Origin: Bovifimicola sp050309585 | GTDB taxonomy: Bacteria; Bacillota; Clostridia; Lachnospirales; Lachnospiraceae | Length of the DNA stretch: 64,000 bases | NCBI GenBank assembly: GCA_050309585.1 | Contig: JBNRML010000036.1 | Coordinates: 1 to 64,000 of the forward strand | Reading direction: 5' to 3' | Shown here: in pieces, positions 51,796 through 61,008 of the stretch | Numbering within the stretch: the first letter of the stretch is position 1 | Layout of the letters: each line of letters opens with the position of its first letter | Notes under the pieces: model-generated | Database searches by the model: none | Seen by the model: only the letters and a program-made list of their open reading frames with translations | Told to the model about the DNA's origin: nothing | Translations under genes and position numbers: made by a program

Positions 51796-51829
51796 CATAT
51801 TAAATAGAAATGGAGAAAGTATAAGACCT

Positions 51830-52795
51830 ATGATAAATTACTTTTTTGATATAAAAGATTTTGGAAATATTGCATTTACGGGATTGATTTTTGCGTTTAT
51901 TGCCACATGTTTCACCTTGTGTAAATGTACGAAAATACTGCCCAAGGATATGGGCAGGGACTTCGCTCATGACGGTAAGCTGTCAGCAGGTAAGCCCAGA
52001 GGCGCTGGATTCTGGTTCGTCATTATTTTTGTTATAACGTCAGCGGTTTTTGGAAAGATGAATACGGAAATAATCATTTATCTTATTTTAGTTGTATCAG
52101 CGATGCTCACAGGATTTTTAGATGACTGTGCAAAATCACCCTGGGGCGAATATAAAAAAGGAATTTTGGATTTGATAATTGCTGTAATGCTTGCGGTTAC
52201 ATATTTAAATTTTAATGATAACGTAATTTTGATAGCGTCAATTGACAAAAGCATTGCATTAAATCCTGTTTTGTTTGGTTTCCTTATTGTGGTACTTGTA
52301 TGGGCTTCGATAAATGTAACCAACTGTTCAGACGGTGTGGATGGCCTCTCGGGAACTCTTACCATTATTACTTTAGGAACAATATTTGTCATTAGCAGAA
52401 TACAAATGACAGACAACGGTTTTTCTTACACAACCCTTGTTTTTATCATTTGTATAATGGCCTATTTGTGGTTTAATGCCACTCCGAGCAAAATGCTTAT
52501 GGGGGATGCGGGTTCCAGGGCAATGGGACTGTTTATAAGCATTGCCGTGTTAAAAACGGGGACTCCTGTTTTATATCTGTTGGTGGCAGGAGTGCTTATT
52601 ATTGATGGAGGACTTGGCCTTATTAAGGTTTCTCTGCTGAGATTCTTGAAGATTAAGATTCTCACAAATGTCAGAACACCGATACATGACCATGTAAGAA
52701 AGGTTTGGGATTGGTCAAATACCCATACCGTATACAGGTTTTCGATTATCCAGATTTTATTGAGCATGATAGCTCTTTATTTGGTGATAAAATAA
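51830..52795 (+). CDS. mraY: Phospho-N-acetylmuramoyl-pentapeptide transferase (MraY-like)
   Basis: A 321-residue polytopic membrane enzyme of the MraY/WecA family that makes lipid I on the inner face of the membrane. Motifs are GKPRGAGFWF (substrate loop), GFLDDCAKS (first Asp pair), NVTNCSDGVDGL, MLMGDAGSRAMG and RTPIHDHVRKVWDW. The last replaces the HHH of many MraY proteins with HDH, as seen in some clostridial MraY. It is outside a dcw cluster, so it could be a second copy. ATG 51830 sits 14 bases after GGAG; the in-frame GTG at 51776 lies inside the previous gene. Confidence 0.82.
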   Translation: MINYFFDIKDFGNIAFTGLIFAFIATCFTLCKCTKILPKDMGRDFAHDGKLSAGKPRGAGFWFVIIFVITSAVFGKMNTEIIIYLILVVSAMLTGFLDDCAKSPWGEYKKGILDLIIAVMLAVTYLNFNDNVILIASIDKSIALNPVLFGFLIVVLVWASINVTNCSDGVDGLSGTLTIITLGTIFVISRIQMTDNGFSYTTLVFIICIMAYLWFNATPSKMLMGDAGSRAMGLFISIAVLKTGTPVLYLLVAGVLIIDGGLGLIKVSLLRFLKIKILTNVRTPIHDHVRKVWDWSNTHTVYRFSIIQILLSMIALYLVIK

Positions 52796-52834
52796 TTTTT
52801 ACAGAAAGATACGAGTGGAGGATTAGAGGAAAAT

Positions 52835-55615
52835 ATGGAATATGATAAGTCATATGATATGTTAAGACGCAGAATAGCTACATCTCAAATAATAAAAGAC
52901 CTTTATCCGTCAGTGGATTTTGGAGCCTATCAGGCAAAGTTCGCAAACTGTCAGAATATGGTTTCATTCAATGTTTTGGAAGAATTAAAGGCAGATGCTA
53001 TGGGATTTTTAGGTTATATATGGTCTGCCATACAGAAGGGATATCTTGTTAATATTACCGCTTCGGGAAATCAGTTTTTCTTTCCTACGCCGGTGCCGGA
53101 GGAGCAGCTTGATAATAGTGTCTTTTATCATTTGATTACAGGTGACGGAAGATATCAGAGAGTAACATCGCAGATTTTACAGGATGAATTTATGAGACAG
53201 CCACAGATTATGGTTTACAATCTTGACAGTGGAAAAAGATTTGTTCTTGATCGTGACCATATGAACGAGTCATTGACTATTTTTGCGACAAAAATACCCT
53301 TTACCTGTGTTTCGTTTGGAGAAATGAGAGCAGATGCCCCAATCCCTCTTAATCAGGCTGTGAAATATATGGATAAATTGGACAAGCAACAGGTTGTAAA
53401 TGAGCTTACACAGAGAGTAAAGACATTGTGCGAAAATTTGCAGGAATACACCTTTACCGACCTTATGGCAAAGAGAACTGCCATAAATAAGCAGAGGGCT
53501 GAACTTTCGGAATTAAAAAATCCTGTATTAAATCAATATGACAAAATAATATATGAACGACTGTTAAATCTTGAACAGTCAGAGGCGTTGGAATATATGA
53601 AAAAGATGCCCACGGCAGATTACAATACACTTAAAATGTTTCAGGCACAGATTGAGACAAAGGGATATTCAAGCCAGACCTACAATGCACTTATGAATGA
53701 GTTAATGCAGAAAATACTGATGCTTCAGGCACAGATGATTGATAATGAACTGGCTGGATTTGAAAACATGGACAGAAATACATTGCATGCGAAAATGAAG
53801 CGTATTGAAGGAATGGAATTTGAGAAACAGGTTACAGAACCGGCATTTCACAGAATAAGAGTGCAGATAGATTTCCTTGAGCAGAGTGAGCTTCAAACAC
53901 TTTGTGGCAATATTGAAATATCTTCGATGGAGGAACTCAATAATATGCTTAAGGTGATTGCGGAGGGAAATTATCAGCAGAGATTTTCTGAAAAATACAT
54001 TGTTCTCATACACAACAGAATAGATTTTTTGTTTACGGAAATCATGAAAAAAATCTGCGAAAACGTTTTTGCGGCAGATAGAAGCCAGCTCTTTAAAATT
54101 CGTGAAGAAATTAACAGTCAGAAGTGTGAAGACAGATTGAAGCTTCCGTTTTTTGACATGATAATGAAGAGGGAAGAGGAACTCGATTACAATGAGCTGA
54201 TAAAATTGACAGAAAACGTTGAAAATTGTTCGATGAATGAGCTGGAAGAAATTGATAAACAGGTGCGAAACGGTTCATACAGTCCTAAGGTAATAAAAGA
54301 GTTCATTATGAAGATTCGTTTACAGAAGGAAAAAATTCAGCATGGGGATATTCTTTTAAACACCGAAAACATTGAGAGTATTGGGCGGAATGATTTAGAG
54401 GCTAGATTAAAATATGTTGATTCGGTGGATTATCCGGAATGGACATTCTGTATTGAAAAACAAAAACTAAAAGACAAAATTTTTGAATATGATATGAAAA
54501 AACTGCTGGAATTGTGTGATGATTTTGATAACCTTAAAAAAGATGAGATTGAGCAGATATACCAGAAATCAGAGCAATTATATGTGTCTGATGAAAGCAA
54601 AAAGTTGTATCAGAACAGGCTTGAGGAGAGAAGAATGAATTACTGCCTCGAGCAGATTCAGGGATATGCACAGAAGCTTAAGGCAATGGCACAGAACTAT
54701 AATGTTGACATTGGGAACATAAAGGTTGCAACCTTTGATAATGATTATGTGTATCATTTGAATCTTTTAAAACAGAATACGGATAAGCTTGAAAAATATG
54801 AAATTCCGGTGTTCATCATGGCGGGGGCACCGTATATTGCATGTACATTGAAAAGATGTTTTTATGTAACGGATACGGGACTTAATGTATGCGAACTTGA
54901 GGATATTCATTCATTTACAACAATCAAGGGAATGCTTTTTGATAACCTGGGAATAAATATGAAAAATGGTAATACAGTTGTGCTGCCAGGAAATTTAAGT
55001 AAAAGACTTGTACTGCAGCTTGTGTATTTGTTTAATGAATTTATGAAGGAAAAGTCAGAGGTTCCGTTGGGATATTCTCAACTTAAGGTAAGGACAACAC
55101 CGTTTAATCCCATGGATTTTTGTTGCGAAAATAAGAATTATGAATATTTCACAAGATATTTTGCAGACAAACTCATAAAAAATTACAGGAAGATTGCAAG
55201 CGAATACGAGATTCAGACAAACATGGTTTTTGCAGATGAGAAGGACTGGATGAATAAAGAGGTGAAGGCAAAACAGCATTATGGGATATCTATGTATGAA
55301 TCGCTTGTTTGCTTTACGGAAAATTCGGTTTTTTCAAGTTCGAAGGATGGGATTGCCATAGGACAGAATTATGTGTTTGTAAAGAAGCCGGGAAACAGTC
55401 TTATTACAATTCCGATTGAGCAGGTTTACAGGATAGGAAGTACAGAAGACGGAATGCGTATTCAGGTGGAAACCATTGATAATTGTATTTTTATTATTGA
55501 GTGCATAAATATGGATGAGTACAAAATAAAAAGGCTTAGGGAATGTCTTGATAATTATGTCAGGGCAGTTCAGTTTGTAAAACAGAAGCAGGGAATACAG
55601 GGTCAGAATTCTTGA
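52835..55615 (+). CDS. 926-residue helical-repeat protein with two PH-like regions, function unknown
   Basis: I do not recognise the family. Residues about 1-190 are an alpha/beta head; about 190-630 hold at least seven degenerate helical repeats of about 48-52 residues, each with a pattern like SMEELNNMLKVIAEGNY before a long helix (compare SMNELEEIDKQVRNGSY and KKDEIEQIYQKSEQLYV). About 650-760 and 840-926 are beta-rich and look like PH-type domains (ACTLKRCFYVTDTG; VFSSSKDGIAIGQNYVF). No signal peptide or membrane helix. Such a build suggests a scaffold or membrane-surface binding protein. GAGG precedes the ATG. Confidence 0.6.
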   Translation: MEYDKSYDMLRRRIATSQIIKDLYPSVDFGAYQAKFANCQNMVSFNVLEELKADAMGFLGYIWSAIQKGYLVNITASGNQFFFPTPVPEEQLDNSVFYHLITGDGRYQRVTSQILQDEFMRQPQIMVYNLDSGKRFVLDRDHMNESLTIFATKIPFTCVSFGEMRADAPIPLNQAVKYMDKLDKQQVVNELTQRVKTLCENLQEYTFTDLMAKRTAINKQRAELSELKNPVLNQYDKIIYERLLNLEQSEALEYMKKMPTADYNTLKMFQAQIETKGYSSQTYNALMNELMQKILMLQAQMIDNELAGFENMDRNTLHAKMKRIEGMEFEKQVTEPAFHRIRVQIDFLEQSELQTLCGNIEISSMEELNNMLKVIAEGNYQQRFSEKYIVLIHNRIDFLFTEIMKKICENVFAADRSQLFKIREEINSQKCEDRLKLPFFDMIMKREEELDYNELIKLTENVENCSMNELEEIDKQVRNGSYSPKVIKEFIMKIRLQKEKIQHGDILLNTENIESIGRNDLEARLKYVDSVDYPEWTFCIEKQKLKDKIFEYDMKKLLELCDDFDNLKKDEIEQIYQKSEQLYVSDESKKLYQNRLEERRMNYCLEQIQGYAQKLKAMAQNYNVDIGNIKVATFDNDYVYHLNLLKQNTDKLEKYEIPVFIMAGAPYIACTLKRCFYVTDTGLNVCELEDIHSFTTIKGMLFDNLGINMKNGNTVVLPGNLSKRLVLQLVYLFNEFMKEKSEVPLGYSQLKVRTTPFNPMDFCCENKNYEYFTRYFADKLIKNYRKIASEYEIQTNMVFADEKDWMNKEVKAKQHYGISMYESLVCFTENSVFSSSKDGIAIGQNYVFVKKPGNSLITIPIEQVYRIGSTEDGMRIQVETIDNCIFIIECINMDEYKIKRLRECLDNYVRAVQFVKQKQGIQGQNS

Positions 55616-55680
55616 CATGTGTATTTTGATGTGTTATTTTTAGAGACAAAATTTTATTACAGAAAAGGAATGGTATTGAT

Positions 55681-57114
55681 ATGGCAAACGATAAGAAATT
55701 AGTTGAAGCAATTACTTCCATGGAAGATGATTTTGCACAATGGTATACAGATGTGGTAAAAAAAGCAGAACTCATGGGATATTCAAGTGTTAAGGGATGT
55801 ATGATTTTCAAGCCTGCAGGCTATGCCATCTGGGAAAACATCCAGAAAGAGCTTGATAAAAGATTTAAGGAAACAGGTGTTGAAAATGTATATATGCCAA
55901 TGTTTATTCCTGAAAGTCTTTTAGAGAGAGAGAAAGACCATGTGGAAGGATTTGCACCTGAGGTTGCATGGGTAACTCACGGTGGATTAAATCCATTACA
56001 GGAGAGATTGTGTGTAAGACCTACTTCGGAAACATTGTTCTGTGATTTCTATAAGGACGAAATACAGTCATATCGTGATTTACCAAAGGTATACAATCAG
56101 TGGTGTTCAGTTGTCAGATGGGAAAAAGAGACAAGACCATTTTTGAGATCAAGAGAATTTTTATGGCAGGAGGGTCATACTGCACATGCAACTGCAGAAG
56201 AGGCAGAAGAAAGAACACAGCAGATGTTAAATCTTTATGCAGATTTCTGTGAAGAGGTTCTTGCCATACCGGTAATCAGAGGTAGAAAAACAGATAAGGA
56301 AAAATTTGCCGGTGCAGAGGCGACATATACAATTGAAGCATTAATGCATGATGGAAAAGCTTTGCAGTCAGGAACAAGCCACAATTTCGGTGATGGATTT
56401 GCAAAGGCATTTGGAATACAGTACACGGATAAAGACAATAAATTAAAATATGTTCATCAGACGTCATGGGGAATGACAACAAGACTTATTGGTGCCGTTA
56501 TTATGGTACACGGTGACAATAGTGGTCTGGTTTTACCACCTGCCATTGCTCCTGTTCAGGTTGCAATTATCCCTATTATGCAGAAAAAGGAAGGTGTGCT
56601 TGATAAGGCGTATGAAGTAAGGGGTATGTTATCAGGCTTCCGTGTTAAGGTGGATGACAGTGATAAGAGTCCGGGTTGGAAATTCTCAGAGCAGGAAATG
56701 AGAGGAATTCCGGTGAGAATTGAAATGGGACCAAGGGATATCGAAGCAAACCAGGCAATTGTTGTTAGAAGAGACAATGGTGAAAAGGTTTGTGTTTCAA
56801 TTGATGAGCTTCCGGAAAAAATAGATGAGATTTTGAAGACAATGCAAAAAGAAATGCTTGAAAACGCAAGAAATCATAGAGATTCACACACTACAACTGC
56901 TGTGGATTATGATGAGTTTAAGGATGCTGTTGCAAATAAGCCTGGATTTATTAAGGCAATGTGGTGTGGAAATCAGGAATGCGAAGATAAGATAAAAGAA
57001 GAGACAACAGCTACATCAAGATGTATGCCATTTGCTCAGGAAAAGCTTTCTGATGTATGTGTATGCTGTGGAAGACCAGCTCAAACCATGGTTTACTGGG
57101 GAAAAGCTTATTAG
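55681..57114 (+). CDS. proS: Prolyl-tRNA synthetase, archaeal/eukaryal-like type
   Basis: The 477-residue class II synthetase charges tRNA(Pro). Motif 2 is seen in RWEKETRPFLRSREFLWQEG and motif 3 in the GTSHNFGDGFAKAFG to WGMTTRLIGA region; the C-terminal zinc-type Cys are in WCGNQECEDK and DVCVCCGRPA. It is the short form without the inserted editing domain of E. coli ProRS, so removal of mischarged alanine would need a free editing protein such as the one encoded at 36-581. A short AAAGGA ribosome site is present. Confidence 0.96.
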   Translation: MANDKKLVEAITSMEDDFAQWYTDVVKKAELMGYSSVKGCMIFKPAGYAIWENIQKELDKRFKETGVENVYMPMFIPESLLEREKDHVEGFAPEVAWVTHGGLNPLQERLCVRPTSETLFCDFYKDEIQSYRDLPKVYNQWCSVVRWEKETRPFLRSREFLWQEGHTAHATAEEAEERTQQMLNLYADFCEEVLAIPVIRGRKTDKEKFAGAEATYTIEALMHDGKALQSGTSHNFGDGFAKAFGIQYTDKDNKLKYVHQTSWGMTTRLIGAVIMVHGDNSGLVLPPAIAPVQVAIIPIMQKKEGVLDKAYEVRGMLSGFRVKVDDSDKSPGWKFSEQEMRGIPVRIEMGPRDIEANQAIVVRRDNGEKVCVSIDELPEKIDEILKTMQKEMLENARNHRDSHTTTAVDYDEFKDAVANKPGFIKAMWCGNQECEDKIKEETTATSRCMPFAQEKLSDVCVCCGRPAQTMVYWGKAY

Positions 57115-57123
57115 GAACAAAGT

Positions 57124-58158
57124 ATGGAAAAGAAAAAGCAAATCAGAAAAATTTTAGTCCTGAAAATGCTATTTCTGTTGGCTATTTTGGGAGTTATTGT
57201 TAAAGTATTTTATGGAAATTATAAGGATATTTTGGCACAGCTTAAGGAGCTTACCATGGCTTCTTTTGCTTTGCTTTTGTTTTGCAGCATTTTTTATAAC
57301 ATTATAGAGGGACTATGCTATTACACTATGGGCAGACGATATCATAAAAAATTCCGAATCAGGGATGGAATTGGCTGCTCATATTATTGTGCATTTTTTA
57401 AGTTGTCAACCTTAGGCTCCGGAACTGCCATATCAGGAATGTATTACCTAAATGAGTATAGAGTTCCACCTGCAAAAAGTTTCGGCATGATTACAGTGAA
57501 CTATATGCTTCAAAAGGTAGGGGTTGCTATTTTTTGTATCTTGGGGTTTATCACACATATTCCTGAGATGGAAAGATATTATCATAAATACTTTATGTTT
57601 GTTGTGTTTGGCATAATTGCCACTGCTTTTGTTGCAATAGGGCTTTTGATATTGATTTTGTGGGAAAAGCTACATAATTTTGTTATAAGTTTTGGGTTAA
57701 AAATATTCAAAAATCAAAAGATAACAGAGAAAATAAATATGCTTTCCGAATACCTTTCAAATGTTAGAAGTGAGAGCGGTGAAATGGTGAAGGACAAAGC
57801 TTTTATGAGTAAGCTTTTGGCATTAAATGTGTTAAAATACATAGGCTGGTATTCGATTCCATGTGTTATTTTAAAATATGATACACCGGAAAAGATTTTT
57901 CTGGGCGTAAGCATAATGGCGCTGGCATCAGCTCTTATAAGTGTAATACCTTCCCCAGGAGCAGTGGGGTCCACTGAGGGAATGGTTTATGTAATGTTTC
58001 TTTCGGTTTCTAATGATGTAAAAGCTTTTACAATAATGCTTTTGTACAGATGCTTTACTTATATAGTACCGTTCTTGATTGGAGGCATTTTTATTGTCAT
58101 AAAAAAGATGATTTCAGTTGTAAAAAATAAGAAAATCGGCTATAATTGTACAATATAG
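57124..58158 (+). CDS. Flippase-like / lysylphosphatidylglycerol synthase TM-region protein
   Basis: A 344-residue integral membrane protein with about eight helices of the UPF0104/MprF-N/AglD group. The conserved ending IPSPGAVGSTEGMVYVMF near residue 275 and the LGSGTAISGMYYL segment support the call. Members without the MprF synthase domain are thought to flip or transfer lipids; the exact role is unknown. It follows proS by nine bases and is followed directly by the EAL-protein gene. Confidence 0.85.
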   Translation: MEKKKQIRKILVLKMLFLLAILGVIVKVFYGNYKDILAQLKELTMASFALLLFCSIFYNIIEGLCYYTMGRRYHKKFRIRDGIGCSYYCAFFKLSTLGSGTAISGMYYLNEYRVPPAKSFGMITVNYMLQKVGVAIFCILGFITHIPEMERYYHKYFMFVVFGIIATAFVAIGLLILILWEKLHNFVISFGLKIFKNQKITEKINMLSEYLSNVRSESGEMVKDKAFMSKLLALNVLKYIGWYSIPCVILKYDTPEKIFLGVSIMALASALISVIPSPGAVGSTEGMVYVMFLSVSNDVKAFTIMLLYRCFTYIVPFLIGGIFIVIKKMISVVKNKKIGYNCTI

Positions 58159-58188
58159 GTGTTAAGCGTAAGCGGAATGGAGAACGGT

Positions 58189-59907
58189 GTGAAGATTGGT
58201 AAATTCAGAATTTCTTTTTCTGTGATTGTTGCCACAATTCTTATGTTGGGGATTTTGATTTATGGTGATTCATACATAAGACAGTTGGAAAGTCATTATT
58301 CAGCAAGGGAATACTATGAGGAATACAATAAGACAGTTGCTACAAAGTATAATGATGATAATGACAAGACAATCTTAGAGGAATTAAATGAAAAATCATA
58401 TATATATACAATACCTACATTAAACAAGGACGGCATGGTAGGTGTTTTTATCGTGGGAAAAGCTAATTCAGATATTTCTAATTCAGTGCTGATTGACAGA
58501 AAACTTATTGAACAGAATGCAATGAAGACTGTTAAACAGTATAGATTGATGCTGATTATCTTTAGTTTTATTTATGCTTTTGCCATTGGATTATCTTTTT
58601 GGTCACAATATCTCAATAAGAGAAAAATTGAAGAAATGGCCTATGTGGATGAAATCACAGGCGGAAAATCCTTCAATAAATTCAAATTAGATGTGGACGA
58701 ACTGTTGAAGTCGACGTCTCACGAGTATGTTCTGGTGGATTTGGATGTGGACAAGTTCAAATTCATAAATGATATTTTTGGTTATGAGGCGGGAAATGCC
58801 ACCATAAGGAGAATTTGGGAGGATATTGGAAGCTTTGTGCAGTCAGATGAGGTGTATGCAAGACAGACTGCAGACCGTTTTGTAATGCTTTTGAAGGCAG
58901 ACGATATGGATGCAGTCATTAAAAGACTTGAGGATATGTCTGAAAAGATTTGCAAAAAAGAGGACAGTGGCTTAAATAACTACGAAATTGAGTTATCCAT
59001 TGGAATATATCCTGTCGAGAGAAGGAATTTTAAGCTTAACAGTGCTTTAGACAGGGCATCTCTTACAAAGAAGTCAATTAAAGGCCAGCATAACAGGATT
59101 TATGCTGTTTATGATGAAAAATTAAGGGAACAGGTATTAAAGGACCAGGAAATTGAAAATATGATGGAGGATGCTTTGAAAAATCATGAATTTCTGGTTT
59201 ATTATCAGCCTAAATATGACTCTGCCACATGCGAGCCGGTTGGAGCAGAGGCGCTGGTGCGTTGGTACAATGAAGAAGTAGGTATGATTTATCCGAGTGA
59301 TTTTATTCCTGTTTTTGAAAGAAATGGCTTTATCGCACAGCTTGATGCATATATGTTTGAAAGCGTATGTAAAGATATCAGAATGTGGCTTGACGAGGGA
59401 TGCGTTGTGGTTCCGGTATCAGTTAACCTTTCACAGTTACAGTTATATAACACAAGATTTATTTCAGAGTATAAGAAAATTCTCGCAAAATATAATATTC
59501 CACCTGGATATGTACAACTGGAGATTACTGAGACAACACTTTTCTCAGAGGTTACCATGCTTACGGGCATTATTGACAAATTACATAAAGAGGGATTTAG
59601 TATCCTTATGGATGACTTTGGTACAGGGTATTCTTCACTCAATATGCTTAAAAACGTATCAGTTGATATTTTGAAATTGGATAAGAGCTTTGTTGATGAT
59701 ATAGGTGATGCAAAGGGTGATATAGTTGTATCTACAATTGTATCTCTTGGACAGTCTTTGAATATGAGGATTGTTGCAGAAGGTGTTGAGACAAAAGAAC
59801 AGTTTGAGTTTTTAAGAGATATTTTCTGTGATGAGATACAGGGTTATTATTTTTCTAAGCCTATACCCGCTGATGAGTATGGTAAGCTGATGTCGAGGGA
59901 GGCATAA
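58189..59907 (+). CDS. Membrane GGDEF-EAL protein, probable c-di-GMP phosphodiesterase
   Basis: A 572-residue protein: helix 1 (about 7-27), a short extracytoplasmic sensor, helix 2 (about 125-145), a GGDEF-like domain with QTADRFVMLL at the active-site position and so inactive as a cyclase, and an EAL domain with all key parts intact: GAEALVRW, EITETTLF, MDDFGTGYSSL, LKLDKSF and AEGVETKEQ. It should degrade c-di-GMP. A frame starts at GTG 58159, but GGAG at 58179-58182 points to GTG 58189. Two bases separate it from the HD-GYP gene. Confidence 0.9.
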   Translation: MKIGKFRISFSVIVATILMLGILIYGDSYIRQLESHYSAREYYEEYNKTVATKYNDDNDKTILEELNEKSYIYTIPTLNKDGMVGVFIVGKANSDISNSVLIDRKLIEQNAMKTVKQYRLMLIIFSFIYAFAIGLSFWSQYLNKRKIEEMAYVDEITGGKSFNKFKLDVDELLKSTSHEYVLVDLDVDKFKFINDIFGYEAGNATIRRIWEDIGSFVQSDEVYARQTADRFVMLLKADDMDAVIKRLEDMSEKICKKEDSGLNNYEIELSIGIYPVERRNFKLNSALDRASLTKKSIKGQHNRIYAVYDEKLREQVLKDQEIENMMEDALKNHEFLVYYQPKYDSATCEPVGAEALVRWYNEEVGMIYPSDFIPVFERNGFIAQLDAYMFESVCKDIRMWLDEGCVVVPVSVNLSQLQLYNTRFISEYKKILAKYNIPPGYVQLEITETTLFSEVTMLTGIIDKLHKEGFSILMDDFGTGYSSLNMLKNVSVDILKLDKSFVDDIGDAKGDIVVSTIVSLGQSLNMRIVAEGVETKEQFEFLRDIFCDEIQGYYFSKPIPADEYGKLMSREA

Positions 59908-59909
59908 AT

Positions 59910-61007
59910 ATGGCGTCAAAAAAGATACTTCTTTCTGAGGCTAAAGAAGGTATGGAATTGACAAAAGATATTTATGATATCTCTGGAAGACTGTTGGTGC
60001 CGTTTGGAACCATACTTGACAGGGAAATCATAAATAAACTGGAAAATTATGATGTTGTTGTAGTTAAGGTAATTGAAAAGTCAGAAATTGATGAACTTTA
60101 TCTGGGTAGTACAAAGGACTATCCGAACGAAGAAACCACATATTTTGGGAAAATTAAATCTTCTCCGGAATATGTTGAATTTGAAAAACAATTTAATACA
60201 TCCGTAAATGATCTAAAAATAGAGTTCAATGATATTGTTATGAAAAATAAGGCCATTGAAATAGATGAAATGCTGCAGGGTGTCAAGCAGATTATCGCTT
60301 CGAATAAGACAAAATATGGTCTTTTGGATATTTTGACATGTATGAGAGGTTACGATGACCTCACCTTTGCACATTCTATGAATGTATCTTTAATTTGTAG
60401 TATTATTGCGGACTGGATGGGGTATTCTGATTCTGACAAGGAGCTTTTAATGGCTGCCGGGCTTCTTCATGATATAGGGAAGATTAAAATTCCAAGAGAA
60501 ATTATCACTAAGCCGGGCAGATTGACAGAAAAAGAATACAATATAGTAAAGATGCATCCGGTTTTGGGATATGAAATACTTATGAATCAGAAGATTGACT
60601 TGAGAATAAAAAATGCTGCACTTTGTCACCACGAGAGGTTTGATGGAAGCGGATATCCCAGAAAATTGCCTGGAAATTCCATAGAAGAAATTTCCGGGAT
60701 TGTTGCCATAGCAGATGTATATGATGCCATGACTGCCAATCGTGTGTATAGGGAAGGATTGTCGCCTTTTACGGTAACGGAGTTTTTTGAGGAGAATATT
60801 ATTCATTTTGACCCTAAAATACTTCTGATGTTTCTTAATAAAACAGCACAATCATATGTGAGTTCTACAGCATTACTAAGTAATGGAGAGGAAGGCAAGA
60901 TTGCCATGATTAACAACCATTCAATAGGAAGACCTGTTGTTATGTGCGGAAACAAAGTAATAGACTTGTCGAAAGACAAATCTATTAACATTGTTAAAGT
61001 ATATTAG
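59910..61007 (+). CDS. HD-GYP domain phosphodiesterase
   Basis: A 365-residue cytosolic protein: an N-terminal region (about 1-110) with the start KKILLSEAKEGMELTKDIYD, and an HD-GYP domain with metal residues in LLHDIGKIKIP, CHHERFDGSGYP (the GYP) and IADVYDAMTANR. Such enzymes hydrolyse c-di-GMP to GMP or pGpG. It sits with the EAL protein as a pair of probable phosphodiesterases. It ends one base from the convergent GH13 gene. Confidence 0.92.
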   Translation: MASKKILLSEAKEGMELTKDIYDISGRLLVPFGTILDREIINKLENYDVVVVKVIEKSEIDELYLGSTKDYPNEETTYFGKIKSSPEYVEFEKQFNTSVNDLKIEFNDIVMKNKAIEIDEMLQGVKQIIASNKTKYGLLDILTCMRGYDDLTFAHSMNVSLICSIIADWMGYSDSDKELLMAAGLLHDIGKIKIPREIITKPGRLTEKEYNIVKMHPVLGYEILMNQKIDLRIKNAALCHHERFDGSGYPRKLPGNSIEEISGIVAIADVYDAMTANRVYREGLSPFTVTEFFEENIIHFDPKILLMFLNKTAQSYVSSTALLSNGEEGKIAMINNHSIGRPVVMCGNKVIDLSKDKSINIVKVY

Positions 61008-61008
61008 C

